Part shown: one piece after another, positions 37,140-45,235 of the stretch
Layout of the letters: the number at the start of each line of letters is the position of its first letter
How positions within the stretch are numbered: the first letter of the stretch is position 1
Source of the DNA: Pseudomonas lini
GTDB lineage: Bacteria > Pseudomonadota > Gammaproteobacteria > Pseudomonadales > Pseudomonadaceae
DNA: 64,000 nt
NCBI RefSeq assembly: GCF_964063345.1
Contig: NZ_OZ061318.1
Span: 2,666,001 to 2,730,000 of the forward strand
Reading direction: 5' to 3'
Program-made: the position numbers and the translations under genes
Notes under the pieces: generated by a model
Database searches by the model: none
The model's input: only the letters and a program-made list of their open reading frames with translations
What the model was told of the DNA's origin: nothing

Positions 37140-39008
37140 TCACAGGGTTTTCATGAACTCGATGAGCGCACGCTTATCGAGTTCCGACAGCTGCGTGCCG
37201 TACAGGTGGCCGCCGTTGTGGTTGCCCTCCAGACGGGTGTCGTATTTGAAGTCCGCCGAGGCCTTCATCTGCTGGCCACTGGTGACGAAGCCGACCTTGT
37301 CCTGGTCGTACACATCGGAGCCGGTGAAGAACACCAGCGGCCTCTTTTCCGGTGGTTGCAGCAAGTCCCACAGGGTCGGTACCGAACCGTTGTGCAGATA
37401 CGGTGCACGCAACCAGACGCCGTCGGTGGGCGTGTTGCTGTAGCTCTGGGTCTTGCGATAGGCGCCAAAGTCGAACGGCGATTTCTTGAAGCCATGGAAA
37501 GCCGTCACCAAACCTGTGGTGAACGAGTTCAGCCGATGGGGATCGGTGCCCAGCTCATCAATGCTGGTGGTGACCTGACCGGTGTCGGTGCGGCCAAAAT
37601 CGTGGCAATTGGCGCAGTTGTTTTCCCAGACCGGTTTACCCCGTGCGACTTTGGCCTGATCCAGCGCGAACGGCCAGGCCGGCGCCTTGTGGCCCAGCAA
37701 CCAGTTGGTCACCCGGTTGAAACTGGCCGGCAATACCGACTCCGGCGTTGCGCCCACGGCCATGGCTGCCGCGTAGTTGCGCTCATGGATGTCGTTGTTG
37801 TTGCCGTCCCAGTGCAGGTACAGCGACTCCCGAGGCTTCTGGTTCCAGACTTGCGGCAAGTCGACGGTGCCGATGGTCGAGTCATCCGGGAAGCCGAACA
37901 CCACCATTTTCGTCGGGTTGAAGGTGTCGGTACGTCCCGGCCCTTGCGGTGCGCGCAGGCGTTGCCAGGCATAGGCCTGCTTCTGCTTGACCAGCGCGCT
38001 CGTGGCCATCGGAATGATCACGTAGCGGTTGTACAAGCGCTCGAAAAACCCGAGCTGGAACTTGCTGTTGATCGCCGTCATCACCGCGTCGGGGGTGAAT
38101 TTCGGGTCGCTGGCGCAATTGTAGGCAAACCACTGGAAGGCCTGCAGTTGCAGGGTATTGGCCGGCGCGGTGGCCACCGGGATGGCGACGTCGCTGGTAG
38201 TGGCCCGGTAAGAACCGGTATGACACAAGGCGCAGTTGGGCTCCACGGTCGGATAGCCTATCTGCCGCTTGGCCATGCCGATCGGCAGGTCCTTCCCGTT
38301 CTCGTAGAGGAAACCGAAGACTTCGTAGCCGCCGGGTTTCGGCAGTTTATCCGGGCACATTTGCGGCAATACGGCGAACAGGTAATAGGGAATCCGCGCT
38401 TCGATGCCCAGGCCGATGGCGCCGTACTTGTAGTGGTCCTCATCGGAGGCGTATTGCTCGGCCGGCACCACCCGCAGCATCTGGTACCAGGTTTCGTAGC
38501 CGATAAACCCCAGCGCCAGCACCACGACCAGCGTGGCGACTTTGAAGCTGTGTCGCTGCCAGCGTCGTGCCCACGCCTCGCGCCACTCATGCAAGCCGTC
38601 GCGAAGCAACGCCAAGGGCCGATTGGCCGGCGCGCTGCCCAGGTAGAGCAGAGTCCCGAGGATCAGGAACATGCTCAGATCGCCCAGCAGCATCGGCACG
38701 AACACCTGGGCCTGGTTGCTGGTGTTGATCAGGTAAATCCAGAACGCCACGGCGACCAATCGCGACAATACGCACAGCCACGAATGCACGACGTATTTTG
38801 GTGCGTTGAAGCCAGACGGCATGTAAAACAGACTGATCCCCACCAGCAGCATGCCGGCGTTTTCCAGCCATGGATCGGAGAGCTGCGGCGGCATCCCGAG
38901 CATTGAGGTCAGCAACGCCGGCGCGAACAACGCCGGAATCGCGAAGACCATATTCATCACAATGCCTAGCCAGATGAAGCGTTGAAACCAGCGGATGTAA
39001 CTGTCCAT
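37140..39008 (-). CDS. membrane-anchored di-haem cytochrome c (RoxA-like layout)
   Basis: A 622-aa protein. The first 130 or so residues form about four membrane helices (WFQRFIWLGIVMNMVFAIPALF; AGMLLVGISLFYM; LSRLVAVAFWIYLI; FVPMLLGDLSMFLILGTLLYLG). A further helix at about 175-192 leads to a large periplasmic domain with two haem c sites, CALCH (about residue 258) and CANCH (about residue 467). The C-terminal LRAPYLHNGSVPTLWDLLQPPEKRP is typical of di-haem peroxidase/RoxA-like cytochromes. It probably accepts electrons in the periplasm. It follows the GMC-hydrolase fusion (REPIN between) and precedes the phosphoesterase. The N-terminal multi-helix domain is unusual for the class. Confidence 0.82.
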   Translation of the reverse strand: MDSYIRWFQRFIWLGIVMNMVFAIPALFAPALLTSMLGMPPQLSDPWLENAGMLLVGISLFYMPSGFNAPKYVVHSWLCVLSRLVAVAFWIYLINTSNQAQVFVPMLLGDLSMFLILGTLLYLGSAPANRPLALLRDGLHEWREAWARRWQRHSFKVATLVVVLALGFIGYETWYQMLRVVPAEQYASDEDHYKYGAIGLGIEARIPYYLFAVLPQMCPDKLPKPGGYEVFGFLYENGKDLPIGMAKRQIGYPTVEPNCALCHTGSYRATTSDVAIPVATAPANTLQLQAFQWFAYNCASDPKFTPDAVMTAINSKFQLGFFERLYNRYVIIPMATSALVKQKQAYAWQRLRAPQGPGRTDTFNPTKMVVFGFPDDSTIGTVDLPQVWNQKPRESLYLHWDGNNNDIHERNYAAAMAVGATPESVLPASFNRVTNWLLGHKAPAWPFALDQAKVARGKPVWENNCANCHDFGRTDTGQVTTSIDELGTDPHRLNSFTTGLVTAFHGFKKSPFDFGAYRKTQSYSNTPTDGVWLRAPYLHNGSVPTLWDLLQPPEKRPLVFFTGSDVYDQDKVGFVTSGQQMKASADFKYDTRLEGNHNGGHLYGTQLSELDKRALIEFMKTL

Positions 39009-39054
39009 GGCGTCCCTTTCCTTTTTGTCACCAATCCCAAGTCAGCACACGGCT

Positions 39055-39191
39055 TTTGTGGCGAGGGAGCTTGCTCCCGCTCGGCTGCGAAGCAGTCGTA
39101 AAACCAGAAAACGCGGTGTATCTGATAGATCGCACCCTCAGGTTTTGGGGCTGCTACGCAGCCCAGCGGGAGCAAGCTCCCTCGCCACAGG
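39055..39191. repeat. REPIN between fusion enzyme and cytochrome genes
   Basis: Inverted arms TTTGTGGCGAGGGAGCTTGC and GCAAGCTCCCTCGCCACAGG, same subfamily as the array near 31 kb. It sits 9 bp from the stop of the GMC-hydrolase gene and within the probable operon. Confidence 0.9.
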
Positions 39192-39200
39192 TAAGCAGTG

Positions 39201-42200
39201 CTAGCCGAGGGCTGTTTTCTCCAGGTGTTGCAGGATGATCGGGTACACGTCGACCACCGCATTCTTGCCGAACATGCAGTCGATGTGCCCGTAACCCGGC
39301 ACCACATGCCGGCTGTAGCGCTCCGGCCCATGGACTTTGCACACGCGCTCATAGGTCTTGAGCGTGCTTTCCGGCAGGTAGCACTGGTTGTCTTCGCCGC
39401 TGATGAAGCAGATCGGCATGGTCAGCCGGTCAAAGTGAGGCATGTAGACGTCCTGGCCCTTGAAGTCCACCAGATGACCTTTGCGCAGGATCAACGCCAG
39501 GTGCTCGAAGGTCTGCATGTTCGATTCGCCGAACAGTTCATGCAGGTTGTCATGCAGGGTCTCGTTGAGCGTGTCGTGGCGGTACAGCGACGCGTACATG
39601 AAGGTGATGCGATGGCACACCGGATTGGTGCAGTAGCCCTGAGCCTCGATGCGGGCATACCCGTTGAGAGCCTTGTCGTAGAGTTTGTTGAACCAGCTCT
39701 CCTTGTTGTCGGCATACGCGGTGAGGGATTTGATGCCAATGGCGTCGAGCATCCCCGGAAGGTGCAAACCGGCCTTGAGCCCGGTTGCCGTGGCGACCAC
39801 CGTATCCGCCGCGATCTGTGAACACACCACCGAACGCACGCCCTGCAACCCGGCCAACAGCGACATGAAGAAAGTCGTCGCTCCGTAGCAATGCACCACG
39901 CATTGCACGTCCGCGGCCTTGGTTGCTTGCTGGATCTGCGCGATGGCGGCCTTGAAGTCGTACTGCGCAATCTGATCGCCGTTCCATTCCTTCTTGCTCG
40001 CGGGCAACAGAATGCTCACCCGCAAATCCAGCAGCCAGACGTCGTACTCGTGCTTGCACAGGTACTCCAGCAGGTTGGTCTGGATGGTGTCGGTGGAGAA
40101 AATATTCGAGCCCACGCCCAAGCCATGCACCAGCATCACCGGCCCTTTGCTGCCGCCCTGATAGCGGGTCAGGCGTAGCTGTACGTTGTCTTCGGTCTGG
40201 AAGAACTGCACGCTCGGGATCGGCGCATCCAATGGGCGTTTCTGCCGCGGCGGTGCATCAGGGTTGAAGTAGATGTCACCCGCGAACACGCCGCCGTAGC
40301 TCTCCCACAAAATGCCGGCGAAAAACTTGCCGAACCGCGCCAGCCCATCTATGCGCTCCCGTTCGTTGCGGGCATTGAGCACCTTCATGGTGGTCATCTG
40401 CTTGGCGAAATCGACTGGATGGATGTGCATTACACCCGAACCCATCACCTCACCGGTCTTGTCAGCGCCGCGATACAGCGTGACGTAGAGGGTGCTGGTG
40501 TCGTGCCAGACGTTCAGCACGCCGTTGTCTTCGGGCACCGTTTTGAACGCGCTGAAGTAATAATCGCTGCCGTCCTCGGCGGTCAGTTTCATGTCGTAAT
40601 TCATGTGCCGCACGCCAACTTGTTCCTGATACTCCTCGAACAGGTTGAACACGCCATTGCTGGCGGTCAGCGGTTCCCGTGACAGGCCCGGCGCATTGAG
40701 CGTGCCGACCAGCGTCGCAGCGTGTTGCGGCTCCTTGATCATGCGGTTGAGGTCGTTGGCGGTGATGGTCAGGGTGAACTCGATCGGCGAGTTCTCTGAC
40801 TCGCCGCTCTTGGCGGCCGCCTCGTAGAGTTTGAGATCAGTACCTTGAGGCTGAGTGAAGTCTTTGGAGAAATAGCCCTTCATTGTTTCGGTGAACTGCA
40901 CGCCGAGGGTCGGCGGCGCCACCTGTTTGCGCGGCGCCGAGGGCAACGTGTAGTCGATATGCCAACCGCGATCGGCGGCCAGCAGGCCCATGTTGCGCTC
41001 GCTCACGGCGGAGATGGTCAGCAGCGGATTGACCGCCAGGGAGGTCGGAATCACCGCGCCGTCGGTCACGTACAACCCCGCATAGACATTGGTGCCACTG
41101 ACGCCGCTGAACACCTGGCCCTTGTGGTTGACCACGCCCTGCTCCGCGTCCTCGCCCATCACGCAACCGCCCAACGGGTGGACGGAAACGATGCTGTGTT
41201 TGAGCAGCTCGGTCCAGATCGGGTTCTCGACCCAGATCCCGCCTAATGCCTTGGTGCTCTGGTGCAGTCGCTCGTTACCGAGTTTGACGTTTTCCTGCTC
41301 GCCAACGCCCGGCCAGTCGATGCGCAGCTGATCCTTGCTGTCGAGCACCATGCGCCCCTTGCCGTCATCGTGACTCATGATCAGGTAGGTCTGCATGTTA
41401 TGCAGGGCGCCGTGATACGGGCCGCGAAGGAAGCTTTCGGTTTCGCGCTCCGCGTACTTGAGCTTGCCGGTGAAACTGTCGTCGGTGGGTTTGCCGATCA
41501 ACCCGGCGAACGCAGCCATGCTCGGTACCATGGGCCGGCCTAGAGCGCCGGGAATCGAGCCTTCTTCGATGACCATGCGGCTGCGCCAGTCGCCTTCGGT
41601 GCGCATGTCGATGATCGAGGTGATACACGGGCCGACCGGTTTCATTTCACTGGCCGGGTGCGCACCGAAACCGATGCCGTTGATCGCTTGGTCGCAGTTG
41701 TGGCCAAAACCGAGAATGTCGCCGTTGCCGCTCATGTTCTCGCCGAGCTGATCGGACGTCGCCAGGCCTTTATCCCGAGAACGCAGGAGGATTTCGGTGG
41801 AACCCAGGGTGCCCGCCGAAACCACCACGACGTCAGCCTTGACGAATAGCGTCGGTGCCGAGAACTTCTCGCGGCCGCTGTCCAGATACTGGAAGTGCAC
41901 GATCCAGCCGTCGCCGTCGGCGTCGAGCTCCAGATGTCGCACCTCCGCCTGGCAGAAAATCTCCGCGCCGTGGTTCCAGGCATCCGGCAGGTAATTCATC
42001 AGCGTGGTGTTCTTGGCCTTGTTGTTACAGCCCGACACGCAGTCGCCGCAGTGGTTGCACGGTAATTGCTCGACGCCGACGTGGTTGAGATTGTTCGGCA
42101 GTTTGTCGAAGGTCACGTTGATCGGTGGCTTGTAAAAATGCGCGCCTTGCTTGAGGTAGTCCGCGGATTTTTTGTTGGCATCCAGTTTCGGCAGGTTGGG

Positions 42201-42659
42201 TGCGGTGCTTGGATACGGATTGGGCTTTAGCATTTCTCGAGCCCGGGCATAACCCTCCTTGAGCAGCGTGTCGCGATGCTCACGCACCGCCAGTGGCCAG
42301 CGCGGGTCGTCGAACACGCCGGGCTCCGGTTCCAGCGCAACGTTGGCGTTGATCAATGACGTACCGCCCAGACCGCAACCGACCACCACGTTCTGCTGGG
42401 CATTGACGTGCAGGTCGAACAACCCGGTGCGCGAACCGATGTGCCCGTCCGGGTCATGGACTTGCAGCTCTTCAGTGGCCGCCAGCATCGTATTGGGGTA
42501 TTCGCCGGGCTGGATTTCCCGGCCCCGCTCCAGCAGGCACACCCGCTTGCCGGCCCGGGACAGGCGCGACGCCGCGATCCCGCCGCCGTAGCCGGAGCCG
42601 ATGACGATCACGTCGTAATGTTCCTTGATGTCGCTGATGGGCGTGGCGATCCGTGTCAT
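39201..42659 (-). CDS. GMC oxidoreductase - alpha/beta hydrolase fusion protein
   Basis: A 1152-aa multidomain protein. Residues about 15-560 are a GMC/cholesterol-oxidase-like flavoenzyme: FAD motif VIVIGSGYGGG, VVVGCGLGGTSLINANV, and the His/Asn site in SIVSVHPLGGCVMG and SLAVNPLLTI. It also has a cysteine cluster PCNHCGDCVSGCNNKAKN near residue 205. Residues about 570-790 form an unassigned, probably beta-rich module. Residues about 820-1150 are an alpha/beta hydrolase (VMLVHGLGVGSNIF, nucleophile elbow VVHCYGATTF, acid in ISGEDNQC, histidine in VPGYGHID). The nucleophile position is cysteine instead of serine. There is no signal peptide. It is first in a unit with the di-haem cytochrome and phosphoesterase. 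The substrate is unknown; a sterol or other alcohol-ester is conceivable. AGAGGAAATG precedes the ATG. Confidence 0.9.
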   Translation of the reverse strand: MTRIATPISDIKEHYDVIVIGSGYGGGIAASRLSRAGKRVCLLERGREIQPGEYPNTMLAATEELQVHDPDGHIGSRTGLFDLHVNAQQNVVVGCGLGGTSLINANVALEPEPGVFDDPRWPLAVREHRDTLLKEGYARAREMLKPNPYPSTAPNLPKLDANKKSADYLKQGAHFYKPPINVTFDKLPNNLNHVGVEQLPCNHCGDCVSGCNNKAKNTTLMNYLPDAWNHGAEIFCQAEVRHLELDADGDGWIVHFQYLDSGREKFSAPTLFVKADVVVVSAGTLGSTEILLRSRDKGLATSDQLGENMSGNGDILGFGHNCDQAINGIGFGAHPASEMKPVGPCITSIIDMRTEGDWRSRMVIEEGSIPGALGRPMVPSMAAFAGLIGKPTDDSFTGKLKYAERETESFLRGPYHGALHNMQTYLIMSHDDGKGRMVLDSKDQLRIDWPGVGEQENVKLGNERLHQSTKALGGIWVENPIWTELLKHSIVSVHPLGGCVMGEDAEQGVVNHKGQVFSGVSGTNVYAGLYVTDGAVIPTSLAVNPLLTISAVSERNMGLLAADRGWHIDYTLPSAPRKQVAPPTLGVQFTETMKGYFSKDFTQPQGTDLKLYEAAAKSGESENSPIEFTLTITANDLNRMIKEPQHAATLVGTLNAPGLSREPLTASNGVFNLFEEYQEQVGVRHMNYDMKLTAEDGSDYYFSAFKTVPEDNGVLNVWHDTSTLYVTLYRGADKTGEVMGSGVMHIHPVDFAKQMTTMKVLNARNERERIDGLARFGKFFAGILWESYGGVFAGDIYFNPDAPPRQKRPLDAPIPSVQFFQTEDNVQLRLTRYQGGSKGPVMLVHGLGVGSNIFSTDTIQTNLLEYLCKHEYDVWLLDLRVSILLPASKKEWNGDQIAQYDFKAAIAQIQQATKAADVQCVVHCYGATTFFMSLLAGLQGVRSVVCSQIAADTVVATATGLKAGLHLPGMLDAIGIKSLTAYADNKESWFNKLYDKALNGYARIEAQGYCTNPVCHRITFMYASLYRHDTLNETLHDNLHELFGESNMQTFEHLALILRKGHLVDFKGQDVYMPHFDRLTMPICFISGEDNQCYLPESTLKTYERVCKVHGPERYSRHVVPGYGHIDCMFGKNAVVDVYPIILQHLEKTALG

Positions 42660-42933
42660 GGGTCATTTCCTCTCAGGCAGATGGGCAACTCTGTGGTTGC
42701 CTGCAATCGATCGACGAACGAACGCCTGGTCACCGGGCACGGTCGGGCCTCAGTGGCAGCGGCGTCAGGGTATGGGGAAAGGTTTCAGGCGCTATAGACG
42801 AGCGCGCTGATTGGCGGCGCGACGGTGAATCCGCTTACGCAGCAAGGTCGCGGGTGTCGGTACACAGGTCGTGCAGGGATTTGGGTGCAAGCGATGTGGC
42901 TGGCTATCCATCACGCGTTCTCCCTGAACCAGA

Positions 42934-42942
42934 TGTGGATAA
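42934..42942 (-). promoter_or_regulatory. DnaA box (perfect)
   Basis: TGTGGATAA on the + strand, i.e. TTATCCACA on the - strand. It is the leftmost box of the cluster and in opposite orientation to the next four. Confidence 0.7.
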
Positions 42943-43079
42943 GTGACGGCTGTCCTTGTGCCCTGAGAGTGAAGACAGGTGACAGATCGAAGTCAAGGGA
43001 GCGCCTTAGACCTGTATGAAATCTGATCTATCGCGTTGCGGTCTATAGGGGCCGTGGCTTGCAGGGTTTAGCGAACAAG

Positions 43080-43088
43080 TTATCCACA
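43080..43088 (+). promoter_or_regulatory. DnaA box (perfect), repeat 1
   Basis: TTATCCACA preceded by GCGAACAAG. One-mismatch boxes follow at 43116-43124 (TGTGGATGA, reverse orientation) and 43166-43174 (TTATCCAGA). Confidence 0.75.
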
Positions 43089-43261
43089 TCTCCACCCACA
43101 GCTATTGGGGACAACTGTGGATGAAGGAGCAAATTTATTCACAAAAAACCAAGAAAAACCGTGACTTATCCAGAAGCAGGGTTTTACGCAAGCATTGGTT
43201 GTTTTTTAACCAGAAGCCTGTAGACCACGGTTTATATGACGTGCAGAGGATAGCGAACACC

Positions 43262-43270
43262 TTATCCACA
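43262..43270 (+). promoter_or_regulatory. DnaA box (perfect), repeat 2
   Basis: TTATCCACA preceded by GCGAACACC and followed by GAAGCGCCAACAGA, 182 bp after repeat 1. Confidence 0.75.
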
Positions 43271-43443
43271 GAAGCGCCAACAGACTTTGGGGGCAACTTT
43301 GCAGGTTCTGTGGAAAACCGCCGAAAGCCCCGAGAATTCAGGGTTTGCGGAAGGATTAGTGAGAGAAAAAGGTCAATTGAACATTATTTGATCAACTCAC
43401 TGAAAGCCACGGTTTATATAGCCTGTAGCGGACAGCGAACATC

Positions 43444-43452
43444 TTATCCACA
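43444..43452 (+). promoter_or_regulatory. DnaA box (perfect), repeat 3
   Basis: TTATCCACA preceded by GCGAACATC and followed by GAAGCGCCAACAGA, 182 bp after repeat 2. Confidence 0.75.
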
Positions 43453-43604
43453 GAAGCGCCAACAGAGATTGGGGGCAAGTATCGGCTGGCTAGCGAAGTC
43501 GTTCTGTGAAAAAAGCTCGAAAAAACCGGGGCTTAGGCTGGTTATTTTTTGTACGGAGGGCTGGAGGGCTTGATGGGTAAGGGATGTAGCGAGGGGCGAA
43601 CATG

Positions 43605-43613
43605 TTATCCACA
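43605..43613 (+). promoter_or_regulatory. DnaA box (perfect), repeat 4
   Basis: TTATCCACA preceded by GCGAACATG and followed by GAAGCATTAACAGG, 161 bp after repeat 3. Confidence 0.75.
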
Positions 43614-43677
43614 GAAGCATTAACAGGGATTGTGGGTAACCCGGTGGATTGTTGGTGTGCACAGTGATCGACACTGA

Positions 43678-43787
43678 ACCTGTGGCGAGGGAGCTTGCTC
43701 CCGCTGGGCTGCGAAGCGGCCCCCTTATCCCAAAAAGAGGGGGACTGCTTCGCAGTCCAACGGGAGCAAGCTCCCTCGCCACAGGTT
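43678..43787. repeat. REPIN downstream of GNAT gene
   Basis: Inverted arms CTGTGGCGAGGGAGCTTGCT and AGCAAGCTCCCTCGCCACAG. The shorter centre holds CTTCGCAG/CTGCGAAG and a GGGGG/CCCCC stem. A lone half-REP (GGGGCAAGCCCACTCCCACA) follows at about 43825-43844. Confidence 0.9.
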
Positions 43788-43861
43788 ACTCATCGCTTGT
43801 TTCTATCTCTTAACTGACTAGCATTGGGGCAAGCCCACTCCCACACGAACAGGGCTCAGCC

Positions 43862-44428
43862 TCAAGGCCGATACATCAAATAGGCCTCCCCGGTGACCCG
43901 AATCATTGGGTGGGGTGTGATCTGGCAGGTATCGACGATCCGGAAGCCATGGCGTTCATAAAACCGTCGGGCGCCGGTGTTCGCCTCGTAGTCGATCAGG
44001 CTTAAGCCATTAAGCCCCAACCGGTTGGCACGGTCGTAGGCGTAGGCGAGGAATTGTTTGCCCAAACCCTGATTGCGCCAGCCCTCATGCAGGGCCAGGC
44101 TCGAAATATAAAGGGTGTCGGGGATTTCCATCGTGGCATACGGTGCCAGGACCGGATCGGTGACGGGAGCGGCCAGCGGATCGTGGCGCATCGCGTAGCT
44201 GTGCAGCATGCCGATGACCTCTCCCTCGGCCTGCGCGATCAGACAGTTTTGATAGGAGAAATCGACGTCTTCGCGAGCGTAACGACTGGCACCGACCTCC
44301 AGCAGGTCCTGGCCGGGCTGCGCCAGTTGGCTCCAGATGTAATCCGCCGCACCTTCTGATGAAATCTGAAACAAGCGAGCAATCTCGCGCGCATCCGCGC
44401 GCAGGGCCGAACGAAACTCAACTGCCAT
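43862..44428 (-). CDS. GNAT family N-acetyltransferase
   Basis: A 188-aa acetyltransferase. The acetyl-CoA-binding motif is LALHEGWRNQGLGKQFLAYAYDRA (R/Q-x-x-G-x-G/A). Then come LSLIDYEANTGARRFYERHGFRIV and a C-terminal strand. The substrate is unknown. It begins 22 bases after the etfB stop, with GGAG upstream, so it may be the last gene of the dgc operon, though the DnaA-box region lies right behind it. Confidence 0.88.
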   Translation of the reverse strand: MAVEFRSALRADAREIARLFQISSEGAADYIWSQLAQPGQDLLEVGASRYAREDVDFSYQNCLIAQAEGEVIGMLHSYAMRHDPLAAPVTDPVLAPYATMEIPDTLYISSLALHEGWRNQGLGKQFLAYAYDRANRLGLNGLSLIDYEANTGARRFYERHGFRIVDTCQITPHPMIRVTGEAYLMYRP

Positions 44429-44449
44429 TTACCGGGCTCCACAGGACCG

Positions 44450-45220
44450 TTAGCGAACCACACCTTCTTCGATCAGCAACTTGAGAATGGCTTCGGCGCC
44501 CGCCTGCGCGGTTACGCCCTTGAGCACCTGTCCGCCTCCACCACTGGCCTTGGCCGTCGCGGCTTTCATGCGGTCTGCACCGCTCTTGGCCTTGATCACT
44601 TTCAAGCGTTTGGGCCGTGGCTTGGCCGGTTGCAGCGTGGCCACCGCCAGCAGTTCATCGTCGATCACCTCGACTTCATCCGCCTGCAATACCCCGCGAC
44701 GTGCCGGACCATAGGCGCTCTGCCGAGGCTTGGGCGCCGCGTTATCCACAGTCGCCAGAAATGGCAGGCGTACTTTCAAGCGCCGACGCTGCCCGCGAGG
44801 CAAAGCCTGCAGCACCAACGCCGAACCGCCGTCGATGGATTCGACCTGCGCCAACCCCACCACCAGCGGCCAGCCAAGGCTTTCCGCCAGCAGGAACGGC
44901 AACATGCCCGAGCCTTCACCGGTTTCCGCCTGGCTGCCGGTCAGCACCACTTGCGCCCCGGCATCGCGCAAATACGCGGTCAACGCTGGCAGTGCGTCCG
45001 CACCTTCCGGTTGCTCCAGCACATGCAACTGCTCCAGGCCCATGCCCAGATAAGCGCGCAATGCCGGTTCGGCGACGTCACCGGCATGCAGCACTTGCAG
45101 GTTATCCCCAGCCAGTTGCAAACCCAGCTCAACCGCTCGCGCATCCTGCTCGGCACGACGTGGCCGGCCGGAGGTCGGGTGGGCGCCGATGGACACCAGG
45201 CTGATGATTTTCGTGCTCAT
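44450..45220 (-). CDS. etfB: electron transfer flavoprotein beta-type subunit for dimethylglycine dehydrogenase
   Basis: A 256-aa ETF beta-family protein (the gene after etfA in the dgc cluster). It has the ADP/AMP-binding-like region LTGSQAETGEGSGMLPFLLAESLGWPLVVGLAQVE. The lysine-rich C-terminus (KRLKVIKAKSGADRMKAATAKASGGGGQVLKGVTAQAGAEAILKLLIEEGVV) replaces the usual recognition loop. It forms a dimer with EtfA and carries electrons from DgcA/DgcB. RBS AAGGAAAGG precedes the ATG. It contains one perfect DnaA box. Confidence 0.92.
   Translation of the reverse strand: MSTKIISLVSIGAHPTSGRPRRAEQDARAVELGLQLAGDNLQVLHAGDVAEPALRAYLGMGLEQLHVLEQPEGADALPALTAYLRDAGAQVVLTGSQAETGEGSGMLPFLLAESLGWPLVVGLAQVESIDGGSALVLQALPRGQRRRLKVRLPFLATVDNAAPKPRQSAYGPARRGVLQADEVEVIDDELLAVATLQPAKPRPKRLKVIKAKSGADRMKAATAKASGGGGQVLKGVTAQAGAEAILKLLIEEGVVR
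44742..44750 (+). promoter_or_regulatory. DnaA box inside etfB
   Basis: A perfect TTATCCACA lies within the etfB coding sequence, where it encodes part of T-V-D-N-A on the other strand. It extends the intergenic cluster. Confidence 0.5.
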
Positions 45221-45235
45221 AACCCTTTCCTTTCC

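Larger units (their letters stand above)
43035..43640 (+). repeat. four diverged direct repeats with motif GCGAACA-NN-TTATCCACA
   Basis: Boxes at 43080, 43262, 43444 and 43605 are each preceded by GCGAACA plus two variable bases; spacing is 182, 182 and 161 bp. Copies 2 and 3 also share CCACGGTTTATAT (43225 and 43407), GAAGCGCCAACAGA after the box and a TTGGGGGCAA element. Copies 1 and 4 have diverged outside the core motif. Conservation of the motif against drift of the rest suggests a protein-binding role. Confidence 0.85.
42660..43861. other. 1.2-kb gene-free region with DnaA-box repeats
   Basis: No convincing gene is present between the fusion-protein start and the GNAT stop. The stretch 42930-43650 is clearly richer in A and T than its surroundings, with A- and T-tracts (for example around 43140-43160, 43201-43210 and 43500-43550). 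It carries five perfect DnaA boxes and several near-boxes. A 150-codon open frame at 43121-43573 runs straight through the repeats and has no RBS or family likeness, so I do not call it a gene. Confidence 0.8.

Noticed and set aside
43121..43573. 150-codon open frame in the DnaA-box region
   Set aside because: It runs through the tandem repeats, lacks a convincing start region and known domains, and its composition follows the AT-rich repeats.
42660..43861. Interpretation of the DnaA-box region as oriC itself
   Set aside because: Pseudomonas oriC lies by dnaA/rpmH; none of the oriC genes is present and the flanks are catabolic genes.
44742..44750. Boxes in coding regions taken alone as functional sites
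   Set aside because: A single 9-mer in a gene can arise by chance (as at 33692 and 54257); only the cluster as a whole is argued to be significant.
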